DNA of 64,000 nt from Micrococcaceae bacterium Sec5.8 (GCA_039636775.1 CP143429.1:2294001-2358000), one strand, 5' to 3'. Positions 18,087 through 26,088 are shown, counted from the first letter of the stretch. Program-made: numbers and translations. The notes: a model not told the origin generated them from the letters alone.

Positions 18087-19073
18087 TCAGCCGGCGAGCC
18101 GGCGGTTGCCGGCCGTGCGCTGGAGGTTCCGCTGGTGGGTGCGCCGGGGGCGCGGCAGGGCGAGTTTGTCCAGCACGTCGAGGGCGGCGGTATGTTCGTT
18201 GAAGGTATAGAGATGCAGCCCGGGGGCGCCGGCGGCCAGGGCCGCGTTGGCCAGATCCACGGTGGCGCTGACCCCGATCCGGGTGCGGTCGGCGTCGGTA
18301 TCGGCCGCGGCCAGCCGTTCAATCAGTTCCTGGTCCGGTGCGACGCCGGCCAGCTCGCCGAGCCGGTTGAGCCGGCGGATGCTGGTGAGCGGCATAACGC
18401 CGGGAATGATCGGAATGGTGACGCCGGCCCGGCGGGCACGGGTCAGCAGGTCTGCGTAGTGTTCGGTGCGAAAGAAGACCTGGGTGATGGCGAAGTCGGC
18501 GCCGGAGCGCTGCTTGGCCAGGAGCACCTCGACGTCGTGGGCCTCACTCGGTGATTCCGGATGCCGGGTGGGGTACGCGGCCACGCCGACCGCCACCTTG
18601 CCGGCGCAGAGCAGCGCGGAGCGGCGCTGTTCCACCCGGCGGATGAGCTCGATCAGGTCCTGGGCGTACCGCAGTGACCGCCCGGGCGGGAGAACGTCGC
18701 CCGTGGGCTGGTCGTCCCTGGGCTGGTCGCCGCGCAGGGCCAGGATGCCACGGACGCCGACGTCGAGCAGCTCACCGATGATCTCGGCGAGCTCCTGCGG
18801 AGAGTTTCCCACGCACGTCAGGTGCGCCAGCGGCCGCAGGGTGGTCTCCTGGACGAGGCGGGTGACAAGTTCGACGGCGGTGGTCCGGTTGGAGCCGTTG
18901 GCGCCGTATGTCACGGAGACGTAATCCGGGTCGGTGCTTTCCAGTTCGCCGATGGTGGTCCAGAGGGATTCGGTGGCCGCTGCTGTGCGCGGCGGAAACA
19001 GTTCATAGGACAGCGCTACGGGGGCCGTCCCGGTGAGATGTGGATGGGTGTCAATAAGGCTTGGTGGAGACAT
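18087..19073 (-). CDS. metF: 5,10-methylenetetrahydrofolate reductase MetF
   Basis: MetF reduces 5,10-methylene-THF to 5-methyl-THF for methionine synthesis. The family motifs are ALSYELFPPR at the start, YVSVTYGANGS, LALRGDQPRDD (folate/FAD site), and FAITQVFF. ATG at 19073 (328 residues) is preceded by GAGG at 6 nt; the longer in-frame reading to 19241 runs into the leader and looks non-coding. It is the first gene of metF-metE. A clear promoter lies about 240 bp upstream, leaving a structured 5' UTR. Confidence 0.95.
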   Translation of the reverse strand: MSPPSLIDTHPHLTGTAPVALSYELFPPRTAAATESLWTTIGELESTDPDYVSVTYGANGSNRTTAVELVTRLVQETTLRPLAHLTCVGNSPQELAEIIGELLDVGVRGILALRGDQPRDDQPTGDVLPPGRSLRYAQDLIELIRRVEQRRSALLCAGKVAVGVAAYPTRHPESPSEAHDVEVLLAKQRSGADFAITQVFFRTEHYADLLTRARRAGVTIPIIPGVMPLTSIRRLNRLGELAGVAPDQELIERLAAADTDADRTRIGVSATVDLANAALAAGAPGLHLYTFNEHTAALDVLDKLALPRPRRTHQRNLQRTAGNRRLAG

Positions 19074-19306
19074 TTGCGTCCTCGGCTGGAAGCACCGGCA
19101 GGACCGCCGTCGAAAACGGGGGCCGCCGGTGGGTTGAGTTGGGGAACACGGAGGGAACCCGGCAGGACGCAGCCGCGACTGGTACGCCTGATACGAGGTT
19201 GTCCGTGAGCAAATGTCAGGCCCACATGGGGGCACCCACACCCTCCTGGGCCGCCGTGGGGGCTGGCTTTCAGCGGAGGATCGCTGACACGTTACTGAGG
19301 TAACTG
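19074..19306 (-). promoter_or_regulatory. Structured 5' leader of metF-metE (candidate riboswitch or attenuator)
   Basis: The transcript predicted from the promoter at 19313-19341 has a 5' UTR of about 230 nt. It can form a small hairpin GTTAC/GTAAC, then TCAGCG (19282-19287 on plus) with CGCTGA (19270-19275). The same TGTCAG stretch (19284-19289) can instead pair with CTGACA (19214-19219) about 65 nt away. The CCTGA part of that arm can alternatively pair with TCAGG at 19187-19191. Such mutually exclusive pairings suggest a switch. I could not match it to SAM-I, SAM-IV, SAH or cobalamin classes by eye. Confidence 0.45.
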
Positions 19307-19312
19307 GTTGGA

Positions 19313-19341
19313 ACTCTACGTGCCGGGCGGAGGCGGTTCAA
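19313..19341 (-). promoter_or_regulatory. Sigma70-type promoter of metF-metE
   Basis: On the minus strand, TTGAAC (19336-19341) and TAGAGT (19313-19318) are separated by exactly 17 nt. This is the best-formed promoter I found in the window. Confidence 0.65.
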
Positions 19342-19547
19342 GGGGGCTGCCGAATTAAGACGCAGCTTTACGGAAAATTCAGGGTGCAGGCAGAATTTTC
19401 TTCGCTGCGACCCCGCTCCGGCGTGCCGGGGGGCTGCCGCAGGCTGCCCGGCACAGCGGGGGCACTGGGTGGCGCTGGGTGGCGCGCAGCAGCCCGCAAC
19501 GGGATGACCGGTACCGGGGGGCTCTCCCCATCGCGGGGGCGCGGGGC

Positions 19548-19553
19548 TATTCT
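19548..19553 (+). promoter_or_regulatory. -10 hexamer TATTCT of the 65-residue protein gene
   Basis: TATTCT ends 6 nt before the ATG at 19560. No Shine-Dalgarno sequence is seen, which fits leaderless transcription. Confidence 0.5.
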
Positions 19554-19559
19554 TTTGCC

Positions 19560-19757
19560 ATGATCCAGCTAGCAGCCAGTTACCAGGAGTATCTCGCCGG
19601 CAAGAGCGAGAGTTTCATCAACGCGGTCCGGCCCATCCTGATGCAGTCCTCCGCGGACAAGGCATGCGGAGTGCGGGTGGTGGTCCTGCCTCACGCCCAC
19701 CAGGCGCACCTGGATGAGTCGATTCCCTTCGGCATGGTCGTGGAGGACATCGACTGA
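19560..19757 (+). CDS. Small protein of unknown function (65 residues)
   Basis: I do not recognise this protein. It begins MIQLAASYQEYLAG and ends VVEDID; the middle contains VRVVVLPHAHQAHLDESIPFG. It is predicted soluble, with no cysteine pair or membrane segment. The start at 19560 is chosen from the -10-like TATTCT placed 6 nt upstream; an upstream in-frame GTG-type start at 19479 would add Arg-rich sequence without coding character. It is divergent from metF-metE, so it may share that regulatory gap, and is convergent with the ROK regulator gene. Confidence 0.6.
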   Translation: MIQLAASYQEYLAGKSESFINAVRPILMQSSADKACGVRVVVLPHAHQAHLDESIPFGMVVEDID

Positions 19758-19842
19758 TGCCGGGCTGTCAGCTCCCCGGCCGGAGCAGTTCCGGGGTCCT
19801 GACGGTTCGGCCCGGCGTCGCCCTGACCGGGACTTCCCGGGA

Positions 19843-21096
19843 CTAGCCGTCGAGCAGGAGCCGCTGCGAGCGGGGCGCCAGGGCGCGTTCGAGGACGAGG
19901 CAGGCAGCGCCGATCGCGCCGACATCTTCGCCCACGCCGGTGCCCACGACGTCGATTTCGTGGATTTTCCGGGTGTCGCTGAGCTCCCGGACCAGTTCGG
20001 GGATCCGGGCAAGGTAGCGCCGGGAAAGGCAGGTCCAGAACGGTCCGCCGAACACCACCCGGTCCACGTCCAAGGCGTTGGTGATGGTCGAAACGGCCCG
20101 GGCCACCAGCACAGCCGACCGGTCGATGATGGCTTCAGCCTTCGGGTCGCCGGCATCGGCCGCAGCGCACAGTGCGGTGATGCTCTCCTGGATGGCGGGG
20201 CCGGTCACTGCCTCGAGAGGACCGGTGAGCACCCCGGCGGCGACGGCCTGGGCCACCAGCACCTGGGGTATGCACGAGGCTTTGATACACCCGCGCGTTC
20301 CGCAGTCGCAGAGCGGCCCGTCGGCGTCCACGATGATGTGTCCAATCTCACCGGCGTTACCGGAGGTCCCACGCACCACTTCATCGTTGAGCACAATGCC
20401 GCAGCCGATGCCGGTGCCCATATACATAAACACGAAACTGCCGGAGCCGCTCGGCCCACCGGCCCACGTCTCGGCCACAGCGGCGCTGGTCACGTCCTTG
20501 TCCACGATGGTGGTCAGGCCCGTGGCTGCGGCCAGGGCGTCCCGGAGCGGCACGTGGTCCCAGCCCGGCAGGAGCGGAGGGTCCACCACCGTGCCCTCCT
20601 CCAGGTCGATCGGGCCGGGCGCTGCAACGCCAAGGCCGGCGATCCGGGCCGGGTCGACGCCGGACGCCGCAATGATCTGCTTGATTTCGGCGGCGATGGT
20701 GTCGATCACGGACCCTGGATCGGTGCCGGCCGGGGTCTTGATCCGGGAATGCTTGACCACCGCGCCCACCAGGTCCAGCACCACGCACGTTGTCACGGCC
20801 GGATCCAGGTGGACGCCGACCGCGTACATGCCGGAGGACTTCAGCTTGAGCATGGTCCGCGGTTTGCCCGGTCCCGTGCCTTCCTTGCCTGCCTCGTAAA
20901 TCAGGTCCTGGTCCAGCAGCCGGCGGGAGATATTGGAGATGGTTTGCGGGGACAACCCGACGATATGGGCCAGCTCCACCCGGCTGAGGCCCACCGGCGA
21001 CCGCCGGATGGCATCCAGGATCACCGTGAGGTTGAAGTCCCCCATGCGGGGCAAATTGGTTCCGCGCCTCGGCGAGGGCTGGCGGATCTCAGACAC
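19843..21096 (-). CDS. ROK-family transcriptional regulator (NagC/XylR type)
   Basis: An N-terminal winged helix-turn-helix (about residues 18-70, with LSRVELAHIVGLSPQTIS) is fused to a ROK sugar-kinase-like domain. The domain carries DLVGAVV, a GTGIGCGIV phosphate loop, and the zinc motif CDCGTRGC. Such proteins repress sugar uptake or amino-sugar genes and respond to a sugar or sugar phosphate. GTG at 21096 is chosen: AGGGG lies 5 nt upstream, giving 417 residues. No sugar operon lies next to it, so its targets are elsewhere or it is autoregulatory. Confidence 0.9.
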   Translation of the reverse strand: MSEIRQPSPRRGTNLPRMGDFNLTVILDAIRRSPVGLSRVELAHIVGLSPQTISNISRRLLDQDLIYEAGKEGTGPGKPRTMLKLKSSGMYAVGVHLDPAVTTCVVLDLVGAVVKHSRIKTPAGTDPGSVIDTIAAEIKQIIAASGVDPARIAGLGVAAPGPIDLEEGTVVDPPLLPGWDHVPLRDALAAATGLTTIVDKDVTSAAVAETWAGGPSGSGSFVFMYMGTGIGCGIVLNDEVVRGTSGNAGEIGHIIVDADGPLCDCGTRGCIKASCIPQVLVAQAVAAGVLTGPLEAVTGPAIQESITALCAAADAGDPKAEAIIDRSAVLVARAVSTITNALDVDRVVFGGPFWTCLSRRYLARIPELVRELSDTRKIHEIDVVGTGVGEDVGAIGAACLVLERALAPRSQRLLLDG

Positions 21097-21185
21097 TGAT
21101 ACCCCTAAACGTCTTTGGCTGCGCACTGCTCATCTCAGCATCGTACGTTACGCCCCTGGGGCGGTACCTGCCCACCCGGGCAGCG

Positions 21186-22433
21186 TCACACTTCAGCAGG
21201 TCTCCGTACGCTGGCCGTCACCGTGAACTTGGGGTTCCTGCCGACCTCACGGGTGGGGCCGACCAGCCGGTCCAGGGCGGGCCGGTAATGGAGGTGGCTG
21301 TTGAACACTGTCCATAGTTCGCCACCCGGCGCGAGCACCCGTCCGGCGGCTTCCATCAGTTTAAGGCCGGCGCCGGCATGCACGGCCGCGCCGACATGGA
21401 AGGGCGGGTTCAGCAGGATCAAATCGGCGCTGCCCGGCGGAAGTGAGTCCATGGCGTCGTCCTGAAGGGCCGTGATTTGCCCTGCGAGTGAGTTCGCCTG
21501 CGCTGTTGCCCGCGCGGAGTCGACGGCGGCTGCGGACTGGTCTGTGGCCGTCACCCGGGAGCCCGGATTGCTGCGGGCGTACATGGCGGCGAGGATTCCG
21601 GTACCGCACCCGAGATCGATCGCATGCCGCGCCGCCGGCATCTGCGGCAGAAACTCCAGGAGGAACCGGGTGCCGATGTCCAGCCCGGTGCCGGCGAAGA
21701 CGGCCCCACGCGCGCACACGGTCAGGCCCAGCTCGGCATTGACGCCGCTGACCGGAAACTGCGGGGCGCCGCTGGCAGGCTTGGGACCCCTGGCCAGCAG
21801 GACCCGGGACTTCTGCCGGGCACGCTGGGGCTGGACCTCGCCGAAGTGGCGCTCCAGCACGGTGTTCATGCCCAGGCTCATGTGCTTGACCCGGCCGCCG
21901 GCCAAAAGTACGACGCCGGGCGCCGCGTGGCGGACGACGGCGTCGGCGATCTCCTCGAGCTCCGCGAGGGACTTGGGCAGCTGGAGCAGCACCACGGTGG
22001 CCCCGGACAGGAGCCCGGCACCAAACGGTAACTGCTCGAAGCCGGCGTCGATCCCAAGTTTTGCGGCATTATGGCGAAGGGCGCGTGCACCGGTCACGAG
22101 GTCCTGGTGCACCCTGACCGGGCCAACCCCGCTGAGCCCCTCAGACGTCAGGGTGCCGAGGGTCAGCGCGCCGTAGCGGTCCCCTACGATGGCCAAGCCG
22201 CCGGCCGCGTTGATGAGTCCGGCGTCCAGAAGGTCGCGGACGGTGTCCAGGAGGAGCGTGTCCGTGGCGTCCCAGGCCTGCAGGTTGACAGCCTCCACAT
22301 CGGGAAACCTGCTCAAGCCGGAGAACAGAGATTCACGCTGGGTGTCCGCCACGGGTGGGCTGCCGCCTTCGGTTGGGTCCGGTTGAAAGGAAGGGTGGCG
22401 GGCCTGCGGGTACGGCGGCAGGCTCTGATCCAC
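21186..22433 (-). CDS. RsmC/RlmG-like rRNA (guanine-N2) methyltransferase
   Basis: This class I SAM-dependent methyltransferase has 415 residues. The C-terminal half contains the SAM loop AIDLGCGTGILAAMYA and the catalytic NPPF motif (LILLNPPFHVG) of N2-guanine or N6-adenine methyltransferases. The N-terminal half is a degenerate copy of the same fold, as in RsmC and RlmG. It probably modifies 16S G1207 or 23S G1835. The GTG start has TAAACT 6 nt upstream and no ribosome binding site. Which of the two rRNA targets applies is not decidable from sequence alone. Confidence 0.85.
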   Translation of the reverse strand: MDQSLPPYPQARHPSFQPDPTEGGSPPVADTQRESLFSGLSRFPDVEAVNLQAWDATDTLLLDTVRDLLDAGLINAAGGLAIVGDRYGALTLGTLTSEGLSGVGPVRVHQDLVTGARALRHNAAKLGIDAGFEQLPFGAGLLSGATVVLLQLPKSLAELEEIADAVVRHAAPGVVLLAGGRVKHMSLGMNTVLERHFGEVQPQRARQKSRVLLARGPKPASGAPQFPVSGVNAELGLTVCARGAVFAGTGLDIGTRFLLEFLPQMPAARHAIDLGCGTGILAAMYARSNPGSRVTATDQSAAAVDSARATAQANSLAGQITALQDDAMDSLPPGSADLILLNPPFHVGAAVHAGAGLKLMEAAGRVLAPGGELWTVFNSHLHYRPALDRLVGPTREVGRNPKFTVTASVRRPAEV

Positions 22434-22439
22434 GCCCCA

Positions 22440-22445
22440 AGTTTA
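22440..22445 (-). promoter_or_regulatory. -10 hexamer TAAACT, leaderless rRNA methyltransferase mRNA
   Basis: TAAACT lies 6 nt before the GTG at 22433. The same hexamer and spacing recur before proA. Confidence 0.5.
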
Positions 22446-22529
22446 GTCGAGCACGCAGGCCGGGGCGCGCGGGGGCATTGCTAAGCTGAGTCCCACCCTG
22501 ATTTCCCCCACCCGCGAAGGCGGCACATC

Positions 22530-23024
22530 ATGGCCGATAGTCCCATTCAGCCCCGCGGTCCGGTCCGGACCACCGCCCCGCACTCCTCCCCCACCGCGGA
22601 TTCCCCGCTGCGGTCCGGCGGGCGGACTGCCGGCCGGCTGCTGCTGGGAATGTTCCTGGTGGTCGCCGGAGTCAGCCACCTGACCTTGGCCCGTGAGGCG
22701 TTCCGCGCCCAGGTGCCGCCCTGGCTGCCCCTGGACGTGGACTTTGTGGTGGTGGCCTCCGGGCTGGCGGAGATCGGTCTGGGCTTGGCCCTGCTGGTGC
22801 TGCGGAAGCGGCGGGTTGCCCTTGGCTGGATTGTCGCGGCCTTCTTCGTGGCCGTGTTTCCCGGAAACATCTCCCAGTTCGCCACGGGCACCGATTCCTT
22901 CGGCCTCAACTCGGACCTTAGCCGCGGGATCCGCCTGGCATTCCAACCGCTGCTGGTGTTCTGGGCGCTGTGGTCCACCGGCGCGTGGCGGGCCTGGCGG
23001 GAAACCCGGCGTTCTGCAGGGTGA
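22530..23024 (+). CDS. DoxX-like membrane protein
   Basis: This 164-residue protein has four predicted membrane helices after a disordered N-terminus of about 30 residues. The pattern GVSHL, PPWLP, SGLAEIGLGLALL and AAFFVAVFPGNI is characteristic of the DoxX superfamily (DoxX/YphA-like). Members are loosely linked to redox or stress responses, but the reaction is unknown. GAAGG lies 9 nt before the ATG. It is divergent from the rRNA methyltransferase gene and convergent with the tRNA genes. Confidence 0.8.
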   Translation: MADSPIQPRGPVRTTAPHSSPTADSPLRSGGRTAGRLLLGMFLVVAGVSHLTLAREAFRAQVPPWLPLDVDFVVVASGLAEIGLGLALLVLRKRRVALGWIVAAFFVAVFPGNISQFATGTDSFGLNSDLSRGIRLAFQPLLVFWALWSTGAWRAWRETRRSAG

Positions 23025-23045
23025 CCCTTTTTTCGTAGAACATTT

Positions 23046-23087
23046 CGCGTTAAATAACGCGAGGTCCTGCTCTGTGAGCAGGACCTC
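23046..23087 (-). terminator. Double hairpin terminator after the first tRNA-Ala
   Basis: Two adjacent perfect hairpins, a 12-bp stem at 23061-23087 and CGCGTTA/TAACGCG at 23046-23061, follow the tRNA on the minus strand. They also lie just after the convergent DoxX-like gene and may serve both. Confidence 0.65.
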
Positions 23088-23092
23088 TTCGG

Positions 23093-23165
23093 TGGAGCTG
23101 AGGGGACTCGAACCCCTGACCCCCTGCATGCCATGCAGGTGCGCTACCAGCTGCGCCACAGCCCC
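23093..23165 (-). tRNA. tRNA-Ala(GGC), copy 1
   Basis: This 73-nt cloverleaf reads 5' GGGGCTGTGGCGCAG. The 7-bp acceptor stem is GGGGCTG/CAGCTCC, the anticodon loop ATGGCAT (anticodon GGC, reading GCC codons), and the T-arm GGTTCGAGTCC. The 3' CCA is not encoded. It is identical to copy 2, 230 bp away. Confidence 0.97.
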
Positions 23166-23284
23166 GAAGATGCCGGGAAAACCCTCCGGTGATGGAACGT
23201 TTTCCTTGAAGCAACCTGATTATCTTAAACCACAAAGCCGGTTCGCGCGAATCGGCGCACGGAGACGGCCCGCACAAAGAAAAA

Positions 23285-23316
23285 AATCCGCCGGAACCTT
23301 TCGATTCCGGCGGATT
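23285..23316 (-). terminator. Intrinsic terminator between the two tRNA-Ala genes
   Basis: A perfect 12-bp stem (AATCCGCCGGAA / TTCCGGCGGATT, 8-nt loop) runs into a T-rich tract on the minus strand. It lies 6 bp after tRNA-Ala copy 2, so that copy is a separate transcription unit. Confidence 0.85.
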
Positions 23317-23322
23317 ATTCGG

Positions 23323-23395
23323 TGGAGCTGAGGGGACTCGAACCCCTGACCCCCTGCATGCCATGCAGGTGCGCTACCAGCTGCGCCACAGCCCC
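23323..23395 (-). tRNA. tRNA-Ala(GGC), copy 2
   Basis: Identical in all 73 positions to copy 1, with the same anticodon GGC and no encoded CCA. It lies 138 bp downstream of rsfS on the same strand and may be read from that operon or from its own promoter. Confidence 0.97.
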
Positions 23396-23533
23396 GAATT
23401 TTCGTTGCTGCGGAGCCGTGAACTTACATTCGCGGTCCCGGTTTCCAGTCCGGATTTCTCCGAAGCAACTCAAATATCTTAGAACAGCCTTTCAGTGAAT
23501 TCCAAATCGGGCATATTCCGCTGGTCCTGGTGC

Positions 23534-23935
23534 CTACTCGGCCTCGGTGGCCGCAGTGGCCTTCGCCGAAGCGTCATCGCCAAGCTGCAGGTCCACGACG
23601 GGGCAGTCCTTCCACAGTCGCTCCAGGGCGTAAAACACACGGTCTTCCTCGTGCTGGACGTGAATGACGATGTCGCCATAGTCCAGCAGGACCCAGCGGC
23701 CGCCGGAACGCCCCTCGCGGCGGATTGGCTTGAGCTCGAATTTGGAGAGTTCGTCCTCGATGCCGTCGACGATGGCATTGACCTGCCGCTCGGACGGCGC
23801 CGACGCAATCAGGAAAATATCGGCCAGGGCCAGCCGTTCGCTGACGTCCATGGCGACAACGTCTTCAGCGAGCTTTTCGGCAGCGGCTCGTGCGGCGTGG
23901 CGGGCTGTGGTGATGGATGAATCTGTTGCAGTCAC
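23534..23935 (-). CDS. rsfS: Ribosomal silencing factor RsfS
   Basis: RsfS binds ribosomal protein L14 (uL14) and blocks subunit joining when nutrients are short. The 133-residue protein shows the family core: AEDVVAMDVSERLALADIF, then GRWVLLDYGDIVIHV and EERVFY-like EEDRVFYALERLW. The GTG at 23935 is preceded by AAGGAG at 4 nt, so the longer reading to 23971 is rejected. It is the last protein gene of the nadD cluster, as in mycobacteria and many other bacteria. Confidence 0.95.
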   Translation of the reverse strand: MTATDSSITTARHAARAAAEKLAEDVVAMDVSERLALADIFLIASAPSERQVNAIVDGIEDELSKFELKPIRREGRSGGRWVLLDYGDIVIHVQHEEDRVFYALERLWKDCPVVDLQLGDDASAKATAATEAE

Positions 23936-24046
23936 GGGACTCCTTGTTGGGATAAAGAAAAATTGGATCAAAGCAGGTGAGGCAAAAGCTGGCGTTGGGC
24001 AAGCGCTGGATGGCCGGCCTGTCGGGCCGGAGCCGCTGACGGTGTT

Positions 24047-25144
24047 CTAGCCGGAAAACCCTGTCATGACGATGATGAGGCCGATAATCAGGGCGATCAT
24101 GCCGAGGCCCAGGACCACGAACTGTGCGATGCGCAGCCTGCGGGCCCTGCCAAGGCCGGCGGTGACCGCGTCGAGGGGATCAAGTCCCTGGGCGGCGTTG
24201 GCGGCGACCGGTGCCCTGGCGCTGTCGTCTGTCCCGGACAGGTCAGCAGGCCCCGCGCTGGTGGCGGGAGCCGCACCTGCCTGGCTGGGTTCAGCCTCGT
24301 GGGAGGAACTCGTCCGCAGAGAGTCGGACGTACGCGACGGCTCAGCCCGGGACTCCGGAACTGTGGTGGCCGGAATGGATATGACCGGGATGTGTGACGT
24401 CGCGGGGCGCTTCATGACCGGACGCTCGATCCCGGGGACCCGGACAAATTCCAGGGGTGTCACCATGGCCAGGTTGAAGGCCGCGGCGGGGTCATTGCGC
24501 TCAGGCTCGAGCCTGCTGCCCGGTCCGGACTTTCCGGTCGGTTCCGCCTGCGGACCGGCGGGGTCGGCGTCGGAGTCGGCAGGCTCGGCGGGGTCGGGGT
24601 CGGCGTTGGTGGCGGTGATGTGCTTCATCTTGGCCAGCTGGTTCCGGGCCTGCCGGGCCAGGAGTTCGCGTGCTGCGAGGGCTTGCTCCACAGTCATGCC
24701 TGCGGCACCCGCTGCGCCGGGTGTTGCCGGGTCAGCTTCGGCCGCCAGATGCAGCAACCGCATCTGGCGGCGGGTGAGCGTCGCCCCGGCGAGACTGCCC
24801 TCGTTCCCGGCCAGTTCCTGGATGGTACGCAACGTATCGCGGTCCCGGGCGCGGACCTGCGCGGCCCGCTCGGAAGGTGTGATGCTGCGGACTGCGTCCA
24901 CGGGCCCCGGAATCCTGCGGCGGCCGGTGATTTCTGCCTCCGTGGGCTCGCCCGGAACCGCAAGGTCCGTTGCCCGCGCCGGGTCAGGACTGCTGCCGTA
25001 AGGTGCATCGGAGGCAGGGGTATTGGAGGCAGGGGAAACCGCTGCCGTGCCGGGTGTACCGGGCTTCCGGTTCACTTTCGGGCGTCCAGCTCCGGCCTGT
25101 CGCAGTTCGCGACGGCTGAGGATGGGTGGCTGGTCCTGGCTCAT
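24047..25144 (-). CDS. Tail-anchored, mostly disordered protein of unknown function
   Basis: This 365-residue protein begins with an LSRRELRQ motif, is mainly Ala/Pro/Ser/Asp-rich low-complexity sequence, and ends with a single hydrophobic helix (IAQFVVLGLGMIALIIGLIIV) four residues from the C-terminus. It has no signal peptide, so it is probably anchored by its tail with the bulk in the cytoplasm. A central segment (about residues 90-195) is more regular and predicted helical, with ERAAQVRARDRDTLRTI and LTRRQMRLLHLA. It starts 7 bp after nadD and precedes rsfS, so it is cotranscribed with them. No enzyme domain is recognisable. Confidence 0.8.
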   Translation of the reverse strand: MSQDQPPILSRRELRQAGAGRPKVNRKPGTPGTAAVSPASNTPASDAPYGSSPDPARATDLAVPGEPTEAEITGRRRIPGPVDAVRSITPSERAAQVRARDRDTLRTIQELAGNEGSLAGATLTRRQMRLLHLAAEADPATPGAAGAAGMTVEQALAARELLARQARNQLAKMKHITATNADPDPAEPADSDADPAGPQAEPTGKSGPGSRLEPERNDPAAAFNLAMVTPLEFVRVPGIERPVMKRPATSHIPVISIPATTVPESRAEPSRTSDSLRTSSSHEAEPSQAGAAPATSAGPADLSGTDDSARAPVAANAAQGLDPLDAVTAGLGRARRLRIAQFVVLGLGMIALIIGLIIVMTGFSG

Positions 25145-25151
25145 TGACGAC

Positions 25152-25904
25152 TCATTCGGTGCTGGCGGGTTGGGCTAACTCGGTGCTGCGGTCGTAGCGC
25201 ACGGCGTGGCCGCTGGAGGTGTGTCCGGTGTCCGGATCGTCACCGTACAGCCCGTATTTGGCGATGTACTGCACCACACCGTCCGGGACGAGGTACCAAA
25301 CCGGGTTGCCTTCCGCCACCCTGCTGCGGCAGTCCGTCGAGGAGATCGCCATCGCGGGAACTTCGAGCAGGCTGACGTCCTTGCGGCCCATGCCGTCCAG
25401 GACGTGGCCGGGGCGGGTGACACCAACGAAATGCGCGAGCGACCACAGTTCGTCGATGTCCTTCCACGACAGGATTTGCGCCAAGGCGTCCGCGCCGGTG
25501 ATGAAGAACAGGTCCGCGTCGGGGCGCAGCGTATGCAGGTCCCGGAGTGTGTCGATCGTGTACGTGGGCCCGGGCCTGTCCACGTCGACCCGGCTCACGG
25601 TGAAGCGCGGGTTCGAGGCGGTGGCGATGACGGTCATGAGGTACCGGTGCTCGGCCACGCTGACCTTTTTACTCATTTTCTGCCAGGGCTGGCCCGTCGG
25701 CACAAAGACCACTTCGTCCAGATCAAACTTGGCTGCGACTTCGCTCGCCGCGACAAGGTGGCCGTGATGAATGGGATCGAACGTGCCGCCCATGACACCC
25801 AGCCGCAGACGGCGCTCGGCGCCGGCCTGCTTCACGATGGCGGGAATATTAGTGGCCTTGGCTTTGATCGTGCTTGTTCGGGTGCTGGCGGTGCGGGTCT
25901 GCAT
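25152..25904 (-). CDS. nadD: Nicotinate-nucleotide adenylyltransferase NadD
   Basis: NadD adenylates nicotinate mononucleotide in NAD synthesis. The nucleotidyltransferase signature [11 protein letters not shown] is near residue 39, and the ISSTDCRSR motif (ISST.IR type) is near the C-terminal third. ATG at 25904 overlaps the upstream small membrane-protein gene by 56 bp, and its purine run is too close to the ATG. GTG at 25835, 13 bp after that gene's stop, is a credible alternative and removes a 23-residue basic extension that looks non-conserved. Confidence 0.93.
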   Translation of the reverse strand: MQTRTASTRTSTIKAKATNIPAIVKQAGAERRLRLGVMGGTFDPIHHGHLVAASEVAAKFDLDEVVFVPTGQPWQKMSKKVSVAEHRYLMTVIATASNPRFTVSRVDVDRPGPTYTIDTLRDLHTLRPDADLFFITGADALAQILSWKDIDELWSLAHFVGVTRPGHVLDGMGRKDVSLLEVPAMAISSTDCRSRVAEGNPVWYLVPDGVVQYIAKYGLYGDDPDTGHTSSGHAVRYDRSTELAQPASTE

Positions 25905-26088
25905 GCTCCTCGACCGCTGTATGGCGCCGGCCCAGGTTGCCGTAGGACAACGTGACGAACAGCAGGACCATGAGGATCACGAACATCACCGCGCCCACGA
26001 CGAGCGGCGGCGCGATCAGCGGCGCAAGTTCCTCGTGGCCTGATTCGCCCGCGGCGGCGATGATTGTGGCGATCTGCTGCGACAGCAT
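25849..26088 (-). CDS. Small single-pass membrane protein
   Basis: This 79-residue protein has a short periplasmic-type N-terminus, one membrane helix (about 27-50, [18 protein letters not shown]), then a His-rich hydrophilic tail with several HxD/HxH-like pairs. AGGGGAG lies 4 nt before the ATG, which is strong support for translation. It overlaps the proposed nadD start and is likely coupled to it. No function is known to me. Confidence 0.75.
   Translation of the reverse strand: MLSQQIATIIAAAGESGHEELAPLIAPPLVVGAVMFVILMVLLFVTLSYGNLGRRHTAVEEHADPHRQHPNKHDQSQGH

Noticed and set aside
19074..19241. N-terminal extension of MetF to 19241
   Set aside because: The extra 56 residues are Cys/Arg/Pro-rich and run into the structured leader, and the ATG at 19073 has a good ribosome binding site.
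19141..19330. SAM-IV, SAM-I, SAH or cobalamin riboswitch before metF
   Set aside because: Local GGGTGCCCC and long-range pairing look like SAM-IV, but the conserved GGCAACC-type core and the pseudoknot partner are missing, and no cobalamin (GCCACTG-type) or SAH core is visible. It is reported instead as an unassigned leader.
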